64,000 nucleotides of DNA from NCBI RefSeq assembly GCF_014218705.1, contig NZ_JABBJF010000019.1, forward strand, positions 32,935 through 96,934. Direction: 5' to 3'. Under the pieces are notes generated by a model. It searched no databases. It was not told where the DNA came from and worked only from the letters and a program-made list of their open reading frames with translations. The position numbers were made by a program, and so were the translations under genes. Of the stretch, positions 35,723-46,163 are shown in pieces; the stretch's first letter is position 1; the number at the start of each line of letters is the position of its first letter. This DNA is from Kluyvera sichuanensis (GTDB lineage: Bacteria > Pseudomonadota > Gammaproteobacteria > Enterobacterales > Enterobacteriaceae).

Positions 35723-36547
35723 ATGCGTACAGCCTTTGTGTGTTGTTTACTGGGAACGTTATCCGTACTACCGTTGATTTCCCATGCTGATGACGATGAT
35801 ATTGGCATCAGTGCAAAAGACATTAAAACCCTGTTCTTTGGTCAGGACGATCGTACCCTTGTCAGCCATCCCGCCCAGGCCCCCTGGGATGCGATTGGCC
35901 AGCTGGAAACCGCCAGCGGCAATCTGTGTACGGCAACCTTGATTTCTCCTCACCTGGCGCTAACCGCCGGGCACTGCCTGCTTGAGCCACCGCGTGGCAA
36001 GCTGGATAAAGCCGTTGCGCTGCGCTTTGTTTCGCAGAAAGGGACCTGGCGCTATGAAATTCATGATATTGAAGGCCGTGTCGATCCTTCTTTAGGCAAA
36101 CGCCTGAAAGCGGATGGCGACGGCTGGATTGTTCCTGCTTCCGCCGCACCGTGGGATTTTGGCATTATCGTGCTGCGCAACCCACCTTCTGGCATCACGC
36201 CGCTGCCGGTATTTGCGGGCAATAAAGACGATCTCACCGCCGCGCTGAAAGCAACGGGCCGTAAAGTCACCCAGTCAGGCTATCCGCTTGACCATCTTGA
36301 TTCGCTGTACAGCCATGAGGATTGTACGGTAACGGGCTGGGCGCAGACCTCGGTGCTCTCTCACCAGTGCGATACGCTACCGGGCGATAGCGGTTCACCG
36401 CTGCTGCTGAAAACGGACTCGGGCTGGCAGGTGATTGCCGTACAAAGCTCCGCGCCAGCGGCAAAAGACCGCCAGCGTGCCGACAACCGCGCCATCTCGG
36501 TGACCGGTTTTCGCGATAAGCTGGAAGCGCTGGCCGCCGGAAACTAA
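35723..36547 (+). CDS. ydgD: Secreted trypsin-like serine protease YdgD
   Basis: A 274-residue periplasmic S1-family protein matching E. coli YdgD (273). Signal peptide to about residue 20 (SVLPLISHA). The catalytic triad is visible: His in [10 protein letters not shown], Asp in the [10 protein letters not shown] strand, and Ser in [11 protein letters not shown]. The ATG at 35723 is chosen since it starts the signal peptide; the in-frame upstream region is unrelated. Its last 4 bases overlap the convergent GGDEF/EAL gene. Confidence 0.93.
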   Translation: MRTAFVCCLLGTLSVLPLISHADDDDIGISAKDIKTLFFGQDDRTLVSHPAQAPWDAIGQLETASGNLCTATLISPHLALTAGHCLLEPPRGKLDKAVALRFVSQKGTWRYEIHDIEGRVDPSLGKRLKADGDGWIVPASAAPWDFGIIVLRNPPSGITPLPVFAGNKDDLTAALKATGRKVTQSGYPLDHLDSLYSHEDCTVTGWAQTSVLSHQCDTLPGDSGSPLLLKTDSGWQVIAVQSSAPAAKDRQRADNRAISVTGFRDKLEALAAGN

Positions 36548-38709
36548 CTCTGTCGTTGCTGGTGACGTAACGCCAGCAGCGACGAGAGCGGCATCGGCTC
36601 GCTGAAGTAAAATCCTTGCAGCTGATCACAACCTGCGAGCCGCAGTAGCTTCATTTGTTTCTCCGTTTCAACCCCTTCCGCTATCACCGTCATGCCGAGC
36701 GCACTGGCAATACGAATGGTCCCACCGACCAGCGCCGCCGCCTGATCGTCATCGTCCACCAGCCCGGCCAGCGACTTGTCGATTTTAATAGTGTCAAAGT
36801 TGAAACGCCGCAGGTAACCAATGCTGGAATAGCCGGTGCCGAAGTCATCCAGCGCCACGGCGGTGCCCAGCGCTTTCAGCGCAGAAATCGCCGCTCTTGC
36901 CCGCTCCGGTCTTTCCAGCACGTAAGTTTCGGTGACTTCAAGCTGCAGTCGTGCCGGCGGGAAGCCGGAGGATTTCAGCACGCTTGAGACCTTATCCTCA
37001 AACTCCGGGTCGCGAAACTGGGCCGGGGAGATATTCACCGACAGCTTCAAATCGTTATGTGCCAGCAGATCCCGACAGGCTCGCGCCAGCACAAACTGCC
37101 CAAGCGAGTAGATAAGCCCGCTGGTTTCGGCGATGGTAATAAACGCATCCGGCATCAATTCGCCCTTCGGCCGCCGCGGCCAGCGCACCAGCGCTTCGAC
37201 TCCAACCATTGCCTGCGAGCGCGCACAGACGATCGGCTGGTACCAGACTTCAAACTCATCATGCTCCAGCCCGTGGCGAATATCGTCCTCCAGCGACAGT
37301 TGATACTCGCGAGCGCTGCTCAGCTCGGCATCGTAATGGGTAATACGCCCTTTGCCGGTGATTTTCGAGTGGTACATGGCAATATCTGCCTGACGGAATA
37401 GCTCCGAGCTGGTTTTCTCCTTCAACGTACCGCTGGCGATACCGAGACTGGCGCTGATATGTAGCGTTCGTTCGCCGATACGGATCGGCGTACTCAGGTA
37501 GTCCAACACGCTCCCGGCAAACGCTGAGGCGCTGGCTTCAGAGTGTGTGCCGCCTACGGTCATCGCAAATTCGTCGCCGCCCATGCGCGCCAGCATACCG
37601 CCGTGCGGCACCAGCGTTTGCAGCATATCCGCAATACGAATAATCAAAATATCGCCGACATCATGACCATAAATGTCGTTAACATCTTTGAAACCATCGA
37701 GATCGATAAACACTACCGTTTTGATATCCCGATCGCCACGGCGGCTGATTCGCTCAAGCTGCTCAATCAACGCTCGGCGGTTGGGCAGATGGCTCAGCCA
37801 ATCGGTTAACGCAATCTCCCTCGCCTGCCGCTCGCCGCGCGCCAGTTTCCACAGCCCCAGGCTGCTGACGAGGATAAACAGCAGAATTAACCCGGTTGCC
37901 AGCAGCACAATTTCACGAATTTCCGGCGAAGCCGCCTGCGCGGCCTCGACACCAGGTTGACGAAGCTGCCAATCAAGCCAGCCGACTACCTCCCCGCTGG
38001 AGGTCCGCACCGGTATGTTGTATTTATTTTGCGGCGAATCGGTGAGGGTCAGATTTTCAATCTGGAAGGTATTGCCGAGAGTGCTCAGCAGCAATGGGTT
38101 GATGTGTCGGGTAATCACCAGATAGCGGCGGGTCGCGTCATAGACCTTCAAGCGCCCAACCATTGGGCGGATCAGACCAATGCCGATAAAGGCGAGGCCT
38201 TCCCGGGTTTTGGTTATCCCAGCAAAGTTATTTTTTCCCCGGCGCAGTGGGTCTTCATTGTGGGCTATCAGCGCTTTTAGCCCACTACCAAAAAACGCGA
38301 GATCGTGCTCGTTAAACGGCGAACTGCGAAACGAGCCCCACAGCACATGGTAGTTTTCGTCCAGCACGAAGGTGCCGTCATAAAGATTATTGATTTTGAA
38401 ACCCGCGCCCCAGGTGTTGTACAGCCAGGTGGTATCCAGCTTCGGCGCATAAACTTCGCGCACCGCATCATCCCAGATGGCGTTATCGATAACCAGCGAG
38501 AGGACGCGATTGATAGAGGTCTGCATCGCGCCGTCAACGGAGAGCGCCGAACGGCGGGCATCGATATCGTTGGTTTTGCTGGTAATAAGGCTTTGGGAAA
38601 GGTAGAGAAGCGAAATAATAGAAAAAATCAGGCCAATGCCCGCGAAGAAGATAATCACGAACAGCGTTCTGGCTGTGGCTATATTACGCCAGCGTGACGG
38701 ATCGAACAT
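36544..38709 (-). CDS. CHASE4-GGDEF-EAL cyclic-di-GMP enzyme
   Basis: A 721-residue inner-membrane protein: membrane helix at about 15-37, periplasmic CHASE4 sensor ([23 protein letters not shown]) to about 240, second helix at about 265-290, GGDEF domain with intact MGGDEFAMT near 380, and EAL domain from about 460 with [20 protein letters not shown] and EGVETEKQ. The EAL catalytic motifs look complete, so phosphodiesterase activity is likely; the cyclase motif is also complete. It is inserted between ydgD and mdtI relative to K-12 and stands alone with its own promoter. Confidence 0.92.
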   Translation of the reverse strand: MFDPSRWRNIATARTLFVIIFFAGIGLIFSIISLLYLSQSLITSKTNDIDARRSALSVDGAMQTSINRVLSLVIDNAIWDDAVREVYAPKLDTTWLYNTWGAGFKINNLYDGTFVLDENYHVLWGSFRSSPFNEHDLAFFGSGLKALIAHNEDPLRRGKNNFAGITKTREGLAFIGIGLIRPMVGRLKVYDATRRYLVITRHINPLLLSTLGNTFQIENLTLTDSPQNKYNIPVRTSSGEVVGWLDWQLRQPGVEAAQAASPEIREIVLLATGLILLFILVSSLGLWKLARGERQAREIALTDWLSHLPNRRALIEQLERISRRGDRDIKTVVFIDLDGFKDVNDIYGHDVGDILIIRIADMLQTLVPHGGMLARMGGDEFAMTVGGTHSEASASAFAGSVLDYLSTPIRIGERTLHISASLGIASGTLKEKTSSELFRQADIAMYHSKITGKGRITHYDAELSSAREYQLSLEDDIRHGLEHDEFEVWYQPIVCARSQAMVGVEALVRWPRRPKGELMPDAFITIAETSGLIYSLGQFVLARACRDLLAHNDLKLSVNISPAQFRDPEFEDKVSSVLKSSGFPPARLQLEVTETYVLERPERARAAISALKALGTAVALDDFGTGYSSIGYLRRFNFDTIKIDKSLAGLVDDDDQAAALVGGTIRIASALGMTVIAEGVETEKQMKLLRLAGCDQLQGFYFSEPMPLSSLLALRHQQRQS

Positions 38710-38801
38710 AGTTCACCCTCGCATCAAATACGCTAACCCTTTGTTACAAGCGTAATACAGACACAAGATTTCGCTGCCCGATTTCTCAGGCAGCGATCAC
38801 A

Positions 38802-39131
38802 TCAGGCGAGCTTAATCATCACCATACCGATCAACAGCAGGCCTAAACCCACCCAGCCTTTGTTGTTCAGTCGCTGGCCGAAGAGGATCCACCCCGCCGC
38901 CAGCGTCGCGGCGACGCCGAAACCACCCCAGATGGCGTAGGCGACGGAGAGGTCAATCCCCTTCACCGCCTGTGACAGCGCACTGAACGCGGCCAATACG
39001 GCGACCAGCGACAGGATACCGTAGCTTTTGCGACGGAAGCCGTCCGAGAACTTGAGGAAAATATTAGCGACAATTTCCAGTACGATGGAGCCTGCCAGCC
39101 ATAAGCCGTGAATCATCTCAAAGTTATGCAT
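38802..39131 (-). CDS. mdtI: Spermidine export protein MdtI
   Basis: A 109-residue four-helix small multidrug resistance subunit. The membrane-embedded Glu lies in [21 protein letters not shown], and the later helices [13 protein letters not shown] and [14 protein letters not shown] fit MdtI. It forms a heterodimer with MdtJ for spermidine efflux. Its start overlaps the mdtJ stop by 8 bases. Confidence 0.95.
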   Translation of the reverse strand: MHNFEMIHGLWLAGSIVLEIVANIFLKFSDGFRRKSYGILSLVAVLAAFSALSQAVKGIDLSVAYAIWGGFGVAATLAAGWILFGQRLNNKGWVGLGLLLIGMVMIKLA

Positions 39132-39492
39132 GATTCACCTCTTTGTGCAGCGTTTTGTTCGCCTTCGCGGGCTTACGAGTACCGGACTTAATCAGTACGA
39201 TACCGGCAATCAAGGTTGCCAGACCTGCGGCCTTCATCACCGTAAGGCTTTCGTCAAACAGCAGTACGCTGAACAGGGTGATCAATACGATACCAATGCC
39301 TTCCCACAGCGCATAGGCTACACCCAGAGCGATTTTTTTAACCGCAAACGAAAGGAAAATATACGACAAGGCGATCATCACGAGCATCAAAATAAAGCCG
39401 GTGTTTCCATCAGATACGCTCGCCCATTTCATAGAAAGCGTACCAGTAATTTCAGCAACAATGGCCAGGGCTAATAAAATCCAGTAAAACAT
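39124..39492 (-). CDS. mdtJ: Spermidine export protein MdtJ
   Basis: A 122-residue SMR subunit with the conserved helix 1 [19 protein letters not shown] (Glu at about 15) and [14 protein letters not shown]; it pairs with MdtI. SD AGGAGAAGG precedes the ATG. The 5' region contains a short ORF ending about 96 bases upstream, which may be the spermidine-sensing leader described for E. coli (mdtU). Because speG is missing here, export may be the only disposal route for excess spermidine in this neighbourhood. Confidence 0.95.
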   Translation of the reverse strand: MFYWILLALAIVAEITGTLSMKWASVSDGNTGFILMLVMIALSYIFLSFAVKKIALGVAYALWEGIGIVLITLFSVLLFDESLTVMKAAGLATLIAGIVLIKSGTRKPAKANKTLHKEVNHA

Positions 39493-39588
39493 GGTCCTTC
39501 TCCTGCATGAGAATATAATCCGTGCAGTTCGCGGCGATGCGCAAACTGAAATAAAATGATTAAAATTTAGCTCAAACGAAGAAGGGTA

Positions 39589-39687
39589 CTATAGCGCGTT
39601 GCGCCAGTGCTGCTCACCACAGAAGGCAGAAAAGGAAGGTAAAACAGAAGGTTTGGTAAAGCTGAACGTCCTGAACATATTGTCCAT
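39589..39687 (-). CDS. Possible leader ORF upstream of mdtJI
   Basis: In the 402-base gap between mdtJ and tqsA a 32-codon minus-strand ORF begins MDNMFRTFSFTKPSV and ends EQHWRNAL. It has only a weak ribosome site (GGAC before the second methionine), and lies 96 bases before mdtJ. Size and place fit the regulatory uORF of mdtJI known in E. coli, but I cannot confirm sequence identity. Nothing else is evident in this gap beyond the AT-rich tqsA promoter region. Confidence 0.4.
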   Translation of the reverse strand: MDNMFRTFSFTKPSVLPSFSAFCGEQHWRNAL

Positions 39688-39894
39688 AAAATTACAATTA
39701 TCCGCGGTATTGCTTCTCATCGTTGCGGATTAAAATTGTCCTCGGTAGTTAAACACAGCTAATTTCTAACACAGATGTCGAAGTATCTCAAAATGTTTGC
39801 AAATCTTTACTGAGGCTGTTTGATGTTAATGCATTTATTATTAGTTGATTCGCAATTATCATATTCTGCATAGGTTTTAGCAGGAGCTAACAAC

Positions 39895-40925
39895 ATGTCC
39901 AGGCCGATCATTACGCTTAATGGATTAAAAATTGTCATCATGCTGGGCATGCTGGTCATCATTCTCACCGGCATTCGTTTTGCCGCTGATATCATCGTAC
40001 CGTTCGTGCTAGCGCTGTTTATCGCGGTGGTGCTGAACCCGGTGGTGCAGCTGATGGTGCGCTGGCGCGTGCCGCGCGTGCTGGGAATTTCACTGCTGAT
40101 TGGGGTGATTATCCTCGCCGCCGTGCTGTTACTCGCCACGCTTGGCACCTCGCTAAACGAACTAACGCGCACCCTGCCGCAGTACCGTTCGTCGCTGGCG
40201 GTCCCCATCTATAATCTCGAGCCCTGGCTGCAGCGCTTTGGCATCAGCGTCGCCCGGATGAGCTGATTAAGTATATCGATCCTAATGCCGCTATGACGCT
40301 GGTCTCACGCTTTCTGACCCAGCTTTCAAACGCCATGTCGTCGATCTTTTTACTGCTGCTGACGGTGGTGTTTATGCTGCTGGAGGTCCCGCAGCTCCCG
40401 GCCAAACTGCAGCAAATTATGGCAAAACCGACGGAAGGGATGGCAGCAATACAGCGGGCGCTGGATAGCGTAAGCCACTATCTGGTGCTGAAAACCGCTA
40501 TCAGCGTGGTGACAGGTCTGGTGGTATGGGCAATGCTGGAGTTACTCGGGGTACGTTTTGCCTTTATCTGGGGGCTGCTGGCGTTTGCGCTCAACTATAT
40601 TCCGAACATCGGTTCGGTGCTGGCGGCCATTCCCCCTATCCTTCAGGTGCTGGTGTTCAGCGGCTTTTATGATGCGCTGATCGTCCTTGCGGGGTATCTG
40701 ATAATTAACCTCGTGTTCGGCAACATTCTCGAGCCCCGCATCATGGGACGCGGACTGGGACTCTCGACGCTAGTAGTGTTTCTGTCGTTAATCTTCTGGG
40801 GCTGGCTGCTTGGCCCGGTCGGCATGCTGCTCTCCGTCCCGCTGACCATTATCGTCAAAATTGCCCTTGAGCAGACCGAAGGCGGCAAAAGCATTGCTAT
40901 CCTGCTCAGCGACTTAAGCAAATAA
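39895..40925 (+). pseudogene. tqsA: AI-2 exporter TqsA, frameshifted
   Basis: Matches E. coli TqsA (344 residues, AI-2E family) across its length but in two frames: residues 1-120 end LQRFGISVA in the first frame and the protein resumes [15 protein letters not shown] in the second. The break is at the CCC run 40253-40255; one added C restores a single frame. The second part carries the conserved [18 protein letters not shown] and [22 protein letters not shown] lies 7 bases before the ATG. Either a recent pseudogene or a base lost in sequencing. Confidence 0.9.
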
Positions 40926-40927
40926 CG

Positions 40928-41101
40928 TCAGAACAGCGACAACAGCAGCGCCACGGGAAAGCTAAACGGCCAGGTGGCGCCAATTAACAGCGTCGCAATC
41001 AGGCGAATTGAGGTGCTTTCGCGGGTAAGAAACCAGGTAATAATGGCGCAGATAACCGCCATCACGGCGTAGAAGATGAGCATATGTTGATATAGCGTCA
41101 C
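40928..41101 (-). CDS. ortT: Orphan membrane toxin OrtT
   Basis: A 57-residue two-helix protein, same length as E. coli OrtT (YdcX), with VTLYQHMLIFYAVMAV and the strongly conserved end GATWPFSFPVALLLSLF. OrtT is a GhoT-like membrane toxin without known antitoxin, proposed to lower growth and ATP under stringent-response stress. GTG start with AAGGATT upstream. It is convergent to tqsA with 2 bases between the stops, whereas in K-12 it directly follows patD. Confidence 0.92.
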   Translation of the reverse strand: MTLYQHMLIFYAVMAVICAIITWFLTRESTSIRLIATLLIGATWPFSFPVALLLSLF

Positions 41102-41241
41102 CAATCGAATCCTTGTAATTGATCGTTAAAGCGGCGCAATATGCTACGTTTCTTGACGCACATCAAGTTTTTCGCCACTTATCGCTGAAATATTGTGCAA
41201 CCAGGACATCCGGCTCCAGCCGAATTGACTGCTAAATCGAA

Positions 41242-41276
41242 AAAACCCAGCACTACGTTACGCCGCGCTGGGTTTT
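41242..41276. terminator. Bidirectional terminator
   Basis: AACCCAGC/GCTGGGTT stem flanked by A and T runs, between ortT's promoter side and the next minus-strand gene, which it would terminate. Confidence 0.75.
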
Positions 41277-41298
41277 ATTTCTGTGACACGCTGTACGA

Positions 41299-41535
41299 TT
41301 AGCGCTTTGGCACGGTGGACGCGAAGATGCTGTCCGTCGTTGGATCGCTCACATAATGGTTGGGATCGTACCGCGGTACTAAGTTTACTTTTTCCGCATC
41401 CCAGGCCTGCGCGACGCAGGCGGCGCTCACGCGGTTTTGTCCTTCACAGGCCGCCACGCGGCTGGCTGAATAGTAGGTCCCAATCCCCATTACCGCGGCA
41501 ATCACCGCAGCAGTACACACAATACTTTTTTTCAT
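41299..41535 (-). CDS. Hypothetical secreted 78-residue protein
   Basis: Begins MKKSIVCTAAVIAAVMGIG, an N-terminal signal or anchor helix, then a polar part with two cysteines (AACEGQ, SAACVAQ) suggesting a periplasmic disulfide. The ATG at 41535 is chosen to place the signal at the N-terminus. Not recognised. Between patD and ortT in this genome, a place with no counterpart in K-12 as far as I recall. Confidence 0.6.
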   Translation of the reverse strand: MKKSIVCTAAVIAAVMGIGTYYSASRVAACEGQNRVSAACVAQAWDAEKVNLVPRYDPNHYVSDPTTDSIFASTVPKR

Positions 41536-41665
41536 TTTTCTGGCTATACCCGGTTTTACAACGGCGCGGATCCTCGCACGTTGCACCGGGTATGTCAAAA
41601 ACCAGGGAGGGGTAGCGGCAGGCATCGCGCCTACCGCGAAGGGGGTAAATGATGAGGAAAGGTCG

Positions 41666-41911
41666 CTAGTGACCTTCAGGTTTATATCTTTCAAAAGCCG
41701 CCAGCCAATCGTACCTCGTCAGGGTGCCAACCTCTTTCTCCCCCTCCTCAAGTTTGATGATTAGCCTTCGCTTATTGATGCTCTCCTGGTTAAAGAAATA
41801 AGGTGTCAGCCTCTTTGCCAGCGACGCATACATCTCCTGAGCGATACGTTCACCGGCCTCGGGGCCATATTTCTCAAACTCATTTTTGATATCCTGAAAA
41901 TCCTGATTCAC
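41666..41911 (-). CDS. Hypothetical 81-residue cytoplasmic protein
   Basis: A charged soluble protein starting VNQDFQDIKNEFEKYGPEAG (GTG start) with LTRYDWLAAFERY near the end. GGGAG sits 5 bases before the GTG, which supports it. It follows patD by 35 bases in the same direction, so it may belong to the ydcSTUV-patD operon. Unlike K-12 YdcY in sequence; family not recognised. Confidence 0.6.
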   Translation of the reverse strand: MNQDFQDIKNEFEKYGPEAGERIAQEMYASLAKRLTPYFFNQESINKRRLIIKLEEGEKEVGTLTRYDWLAAFERYKPEGH

Positions 41912-41946
41912 GCCATCTCCCTACCGATCATGCGCTAAACGCGCGA

Positions 41947-43371
41947 TCAATGTTTTATCATTACATGGCGAACCACGGTGTAATCTTCCAGTCCGTAGAC
42001 AGACATATCCTTACCGTAGCCCGAAAGTTTCTGACCGCCGTGCGGCATTTCGCTGACCAGCATAAAGTGGGTGTTCACCCAGGTGCAACCATACTGTAAG
42101 CGGGCGCTCAAACGATGCGCACGCCCGACGTCCTGCGTCCACACCGAGGATGCCAGCCCGTACTGGGAGTCGTTCGCCCAGCCCAGCACCTGTTCTTCGG
42201 TATCAAATGCCGTAACGCTCACCACCGGGCCGAACACTTCACGCTGGACGATATCATCGTCCTGTTTTGCCCCCGCCAGCAGCGTTGGCTGGAAGTAATA
42301 GCCTGCGCCTGCCGCTTTCTCGCCGCCGGTCACCACTTTAATATGCGGCAACGCTTTAGCCCGCGACACGGCGTCGCTCACCCGCGCCAGATGCGCCTGC
42401 GAACTGAGCGGCCCCAGTTCCGTACTTTCATCTTCCGGCGCGCCGGATTTCAGGCTCGCTATTGCCGCACCGAGTTTCTCCACCAGCCGTTCATAAACGC
42501 CTTTCTGCGCGTAGATTCGACAGGCGGCCGTACAGTCCTGCCCGGCATTGTAGAAACCAAAGGTTCTGACGCCTTCCACCACCGCATCAATATCGGCGTC
42601 ATCAAACACAATCACCGGCGCTTTGCCGCCAAGCTCCATATGCGTACGCTTAATCGACGACGCGGTATGGGCGATAATGTGCTCCCCAGTGGCAATCGAA
42701 CCGGTCAGCGACACCATCCGTACTTTAGCGTGCCCGGTTAGCGGGTCACCCACCGTTTTACCACGGCCAAACAGCACGTTCAGCACGCCCGCTGGGAAGA
42801 TATCCTTCGCCAGCTCTGCCAGGGTTAAGGCGGTGAGCGGCGTGATTTCGGACGGTTTGATCACCACGCAGTTCCCCGCCGCCAGCGCTGGCGCCAGCTT
42901 CCAGGCCGCCATCATCAGCGGGTAGTTCCACGGCGCAATCGATGCCACCACGCCCACCGGGTCGCGTCGAATCATCGAGGTGTGGCCTTCCAGATATTCA
43001 CCGGCCGCCAGCCCGTTCAGGCAGCGCGCAGCACCGGCAAAGAAACGGAACACATCCACCACCGCCGGAATTTCATCATTGGTCACGCAGTGCAGCGGTT
43101 TGCCGCAGTTGAGCGATTCCAGGCGGGCAAAGGTAGCGGCATGTTCTTCAATGACATCCGCCAGCTTGAGCAGGCACTCCGCACGATGCTTCGGCGTGGT
43201 TTGCCCCCATTGAACAAACGCCCGGTCTGCGGCATTTACCGCCGCATCCACCTGGGCCGCCGAGGCTTCCGCAATCGTCAGCAGGATCTCACCCGTCGCG
43301 GGGTTGTAGACCGGTTGGGATTCCCCTTCACCTGCGACCAGTTCACCATTAATCAGTAACTTATGTTGCAT
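41947..43371 (-). CDS. patD: Gamma-aminobutyraldehyde dehydrogenase PatD
   Basis: A 474-residue aldehyde dehydrogenase matching E. coli PatD (YdcW). Catalytic Cys lies in [13 protein letters not shown] (about residue 280) and Glu in [11 protein letters not shown] (about 247); [20 protein letters not shown] is the cofactor-entry block. It oxidises 4-aminobutanal from putrescine to GABA using NAD. Last enzyme gene of the polyamine-type ABC operon, 14 bases after ydcV; CAGGA precedes the ATG. Confidence 0.95.
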   Translation of the reverse strand: MQHKLLINGELVAGEGESQPVYNPATGEILLTIAEASAAQVDAAVNAADRAFVQWGQTTPKHRAECLLKLADVIEEHAATFARLESLNCGKPLHCVTNDEIPAVVDVFRFFAGAARCLNGLAAGEYLEGHTSMIRRDPVGVVASIAPWNYPLMMAAWKLAPALAAGNCVVIKPSEITPLTALTLAELAKDIFPAGVLNVLFGRGKTVGDPLTGHAKVRMVSLTGSIATGEHIIAHTASSIKRTHMELGGKAPVIVFDDADIDAVVEGVRTFGFYNAGQDCTAACRIYAQKGVYERLVEKLGAAIASLKSGAPEDESTELGPLSSQAHLARVSDAVSRAKALPHIKVVTGGEKAAGAGYYFQPTLLAGAKQDDDIVQREVFGPVVSVTAFDTEEQVLGWANDSQYGLASSVWTQDVGRAHRLSARLQYGCTWVNTHFMLVSEMPHGGQKLSGYGKDMSVYGLEDYTVVRHVMIKH

Positions 43372-43385
43372 AGCATGATCCTGTT

Positions 43386-44201
43386 TTATTTAAATGTCGT
43401 ACCACCGTTGGCGGCCCCATCGTCTTCGCGAGTCAGCCACCACGCCCCTAAAATCGGTATCATCGTTAACAGCATGACCATCAGCGCCACCACGTTGGTT
43501 ACCGGCACATCGCGAGGTCGGCCAAGCTGGTTCAACAGCCACAGTGGCAGCGTGCGCTCATGCCCGGCAGTAAAGGTTGTGACGATAATTTCATCAAACG
43601 ACAGCGCAAACGCCAGCATGCCCCCGGCCAGCAGCGCCGAGCCTAAATTCGGCAGCACCACGTGACGGAAGGTTTGCCAGCCGTTCGCGCCCAGATCCAT
43701 CGACGCTTCCACCAGGCTCCATGAGGTCCGGCGGAAACGGGCAATCACGTTGTTAAACACCACCACTACGCAGAACGTGGCGTGGCCAATAACAATGGTG
43801 ATCAACCCTGGTTCCAGGTTGACCGCTTTAAAGGCAGTCAGCAGCGCCAGACCGGTCACGATCCCCGGCAGTGCGATCGGCAGCATCAGCAACAGCGAAA
43901 TAGCGCTTTTGCCGAAAAAGTCACGCCGCCACAGCGCTGCTGCAGCAAGCGTGCCAAGTACCAATGCAATCGCCGTCGACAGTGCCGCAATCTTTAGTGA
44001 CAGTGTCACGGCGTCGAAGATATCCCCACGCGATGCCGCTTCGCTGAACCAGTGCAGCGTCAGGCCTTTCGGCGGGAAGCTGAACGCCGCGTCTTCAGTG
44101 TTGAAGGCATAGATGGCGATGATCGCCAGCGGGAAATGCAGGAAGATAACTCCGCCCCAGGCGGCAATTTTGAGAAACAGCGGTGCCCTTTCAGAGTGCA
44201 T
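43386..44201 (-). CDS. ydcV: ABC transporter permease YdcV
   Basis: A 271-residue inner-membrane permease of the PotC type with six helices and the EAA loop [22 protein letters not shown], which contacts the ATPase. It overlaps the ydcU stop by 11 bases. With YdcS, YdcT and YdcU it forms a putative putrescine/spermidine importer. Confidence 0.95.
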   Translation of the reverse strand: MHSERAPLFLKIAAWGGVIFLHFPLAIIAIYAFNTEDAAFSFPPKGLTLHWFSEAASRGDIFDAVTLSLKIAALSTAIALVLGTLAAAALWRRDFFGKSAISLLLMLPIALPGIVTGLALLTAFKAVNLEPGLITIVIGHATFCVVVVFNNVIARFRRTSWSLVEASMDLGANGWQTFRHVVLPNLGSALLAGGMLAFALSFDEIIVTTFTAGHERTLPLWLLNQLGRPRDVPVTNVVALMVMLLTMIPILGAWWLTREDDGAANGGTTFK

Positions 44202-45132
44202 CGAACGCTCCCAGGCGCTTCACGAACGCCAGATAGAGGGCAATCAGCATGATGGGCACCAGGGTAAACGCCGCTGCCATAGGCATATTGCCGATAGCAC
44301 CCTGCTGGGAATAGACCATGTTGCCAATGAAATAGCCCGGCGGCCCCACCAGCTGCGGCACGATAAAGTCGCCTAAGGTCAGTGAGAAGGTGAAAATGGA
44401 ACCCGCAGCAATCCCGGGGATTGCCATCGGCACCACCACGTGGCGGAAGGTCTGACGTGGGCGGGCGCCGAGGTCAGCGGAAGCCTGAAGCAGCGAACCG
44501 GGAATACGCTCCAGCGCCGCCTGCACCGGCAGGATCATAAACGGCAGCCAGATGTAGACGAAGACCAGAAAACGACCGAGCCCCGAGGTAGACAGCGTAT
44601 TACCGCCGACGCCCGGTATCGTCAGAATCGCCGCCAGCAGCGTCTCCAGACCCAGATGATTCAGAAACCATTGCGCCACCCCATCCTTTGCCAGCAACAG
44701 CGTCCAGGCATAGGCTTTGACGATATAGCTGGCCCACATCGGCAGCATCACCGCGACATAGAAAAAGGCCTTTTGCTTGCCGCTCGTGTAACGCGCCATA
44801 TACCACGCCATCGGAAACGCCAGCAGCGCGCTCGCCACGGTAACCGCCAGCGCCATTACCAGCGTACGGATAATGATGTCGTAGTTGGCGGGGTTAAACA
44901 GCGCGTAAAGGTTTGCCAGCGTCAGCGTTGGCGTAACGGACATGGTGAAATCGTCGAAGGTATAGAACCCTTGCCACAGCAACGTCAGCAGTGATCCAAA
45001 ATAGACAATCCCAAACCACATCAGCGGACCGAGCAGTAACAAAAACAGCCCGAGGGTTGGCCTGCGCCAGAACAGGCTGGATAAGCGCCCCTGACGGCGT
45101 GCGGGAGGAACCGGCGTCATACTCATCTCCAT
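44191..45132 (-). CDS. ydcU: ABC transporter permease YdcU
   Basis: A 313-residue PotB-type permease with six membrane helices and the EAA loop [22 protein letters not shown]. The start abuts the ydcT stop; a second methionine two codons in (MSMTPVPP) matches the E. coli start equally well. Partner of YdcV. Confidence 0.94.
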   Translation of the reverse strand: MEMSMTPVPPARRQGRLSSLFWRRPTLGLFLLLLGPLMWFGIVYFGSLLTLLWQGFYTFDDFTMSVTPTLTLANLYALFNPANYDIIIRTLVMALAVTVASALLAFPMAWYMARYTSGKQKAFFYVAVMLPMWASYIVKAYAWTLLLAKDGVAQWFLNHLGLETLLAAILTIPGVGGNTLSTSGLGRFLVFVYIWLPFMILPVQAALERIPGSLLQASADLGARPRQTFRHVVVPMAIPGIAAGSIFTFSLTLGDFIVPQLVGPPGYFIGNMVYSQQGAIGNMPMAAAFTLVPIMLIALYLAFVKRLGAFDAL

Positions 45133-46146
45133 TCACCTCCCTCCGTCCAGCGCCACCATGGCATCGCGCGCCCATGACGCCAGCACCACGTGACCCACGG
45201 TCGGGCCTTCGGCGGTTAGCCCAGCAGAGAAGTTGGCCTGGCTGACCAGCAGTTTTTCGCCGCCCTCCAGCAGCAGTTCATAGCGCGTCGCCGCGCCCTG
45301 GTACTGCACTGCCTGTATACGCCCTTGAACCTGAACTTCACCGCCTTCATTAAGGCGAATATGTTCCGGGCGCAGCGCCCAGCTTCCCGTCATTCCGCAG
45401 AGCGTTTCCGCCATTGCGGGGGCGAACACGTTAGAGGTGCCGACAAAGCTCGCCACAAACGGCGTGCGTGGGCGCAGATACAGTTCGCGCGGCGTATCCA
45501 CCTGCTCAATACGGCCGTTGTTGAACACCGCCACCCTGTCAGACATCGACAGCGCCTCACCCTGATCGTGGGTGACGAAAATAAAGGTGATACCGAGATC
45601 CTGCTGGAGTTTTTTCAGCTCAAACTGCATCTGCTCGCGCAGCTTCAGATCCAGCGCCCCGAGCGGTTCATCCAGCAGCAGCACCCGCGGTTCGTTCACC
45701 AGCGCACGGGCAATCGCCACTCGCTGGCGCTGGCCGCCGGAAAGCTGCGAGGGCTTTCGCGCCCCCACAAAGCCAAGGGCCACTTTTTCTAACGCCTGCG
45801 CCGCTTTTGCCTGACGCTCTTTTTTGCCAACACCTTTCACCATCAGGCCGTAGGCCACGTTATCGAGCACCGACATATGTGGGAACAGCGCGTAGTCCTG
45901 GAAGACGGTATTGACGTCCCGCTCCCAGGGTGGCAGTTCGCTGGCATGTTTACCAAAGATAGAGATAGCGCCGCCGGAAAGTTGCTCAAACCCGGCGATC
46001 AGCCGCAGACAGGTGGTTTTGCCGGAGCCAGATGGCCCCAGCATGGAAAAGAACTCCCCGTCGTGGATGGCAATGCTGACGCCATCCACCGCCCGCACGT
46101 CACCATAAAGCCGCGAGACGTCATGAAACTCCACTGCGTACGTCAT
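45133..46146 (-). CDS. ydcT: ABC transporter ATPase YdcT
   Basis: A 337-residue PotA-type ATPase. Walker A GPSGSGKTT near residue 38, signature LSGGQRQRVAIARAL near 138, Walker B VLLLDEPLGALD near 158, and a C-terminal TOBE domain (WALRPEHIRL). Energises import by YdcSUV. Intact. Confidence 0.95.
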   Translation of the reverse strand: MTYAVEFHDVSRLYGDVRAVDGVSIAIHDGEFFSMLGPSGSGKTTCLRLIAGFEQLSGGAISIFGKHASELPPWERDVNTVFQDYALFPHMSVLDNVAYGLMVKGVGKKERQAKAAQALEKVALGFVGARKPSQLSGGQRQRVAIARALVNEPRVLLLDEPLGALDLKLREQMQFELKKLQQDLGITFIFVTHDQGEALSMSDRVAVFNNGRIEQVDTPRELYLRPRTPFVASFVGTSNVFAPAMAETLCGMTGSWALRPEHIRLNEGGEVQVQGRIQAVQYQGAATRYELLLEGGEKLLVSQANFSAGLTAEGPTVGHVVLASWARDAMVALDGGR

Positions 46147-46163
46147 GTTGGACTCCCGGATGA

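Noticed and set aside
41666..41911. Assignment as ydcY because it neighbours patD
   Set aside because: The sequence does not resemble the K-12 YdcY I recall; left as hypothetical.
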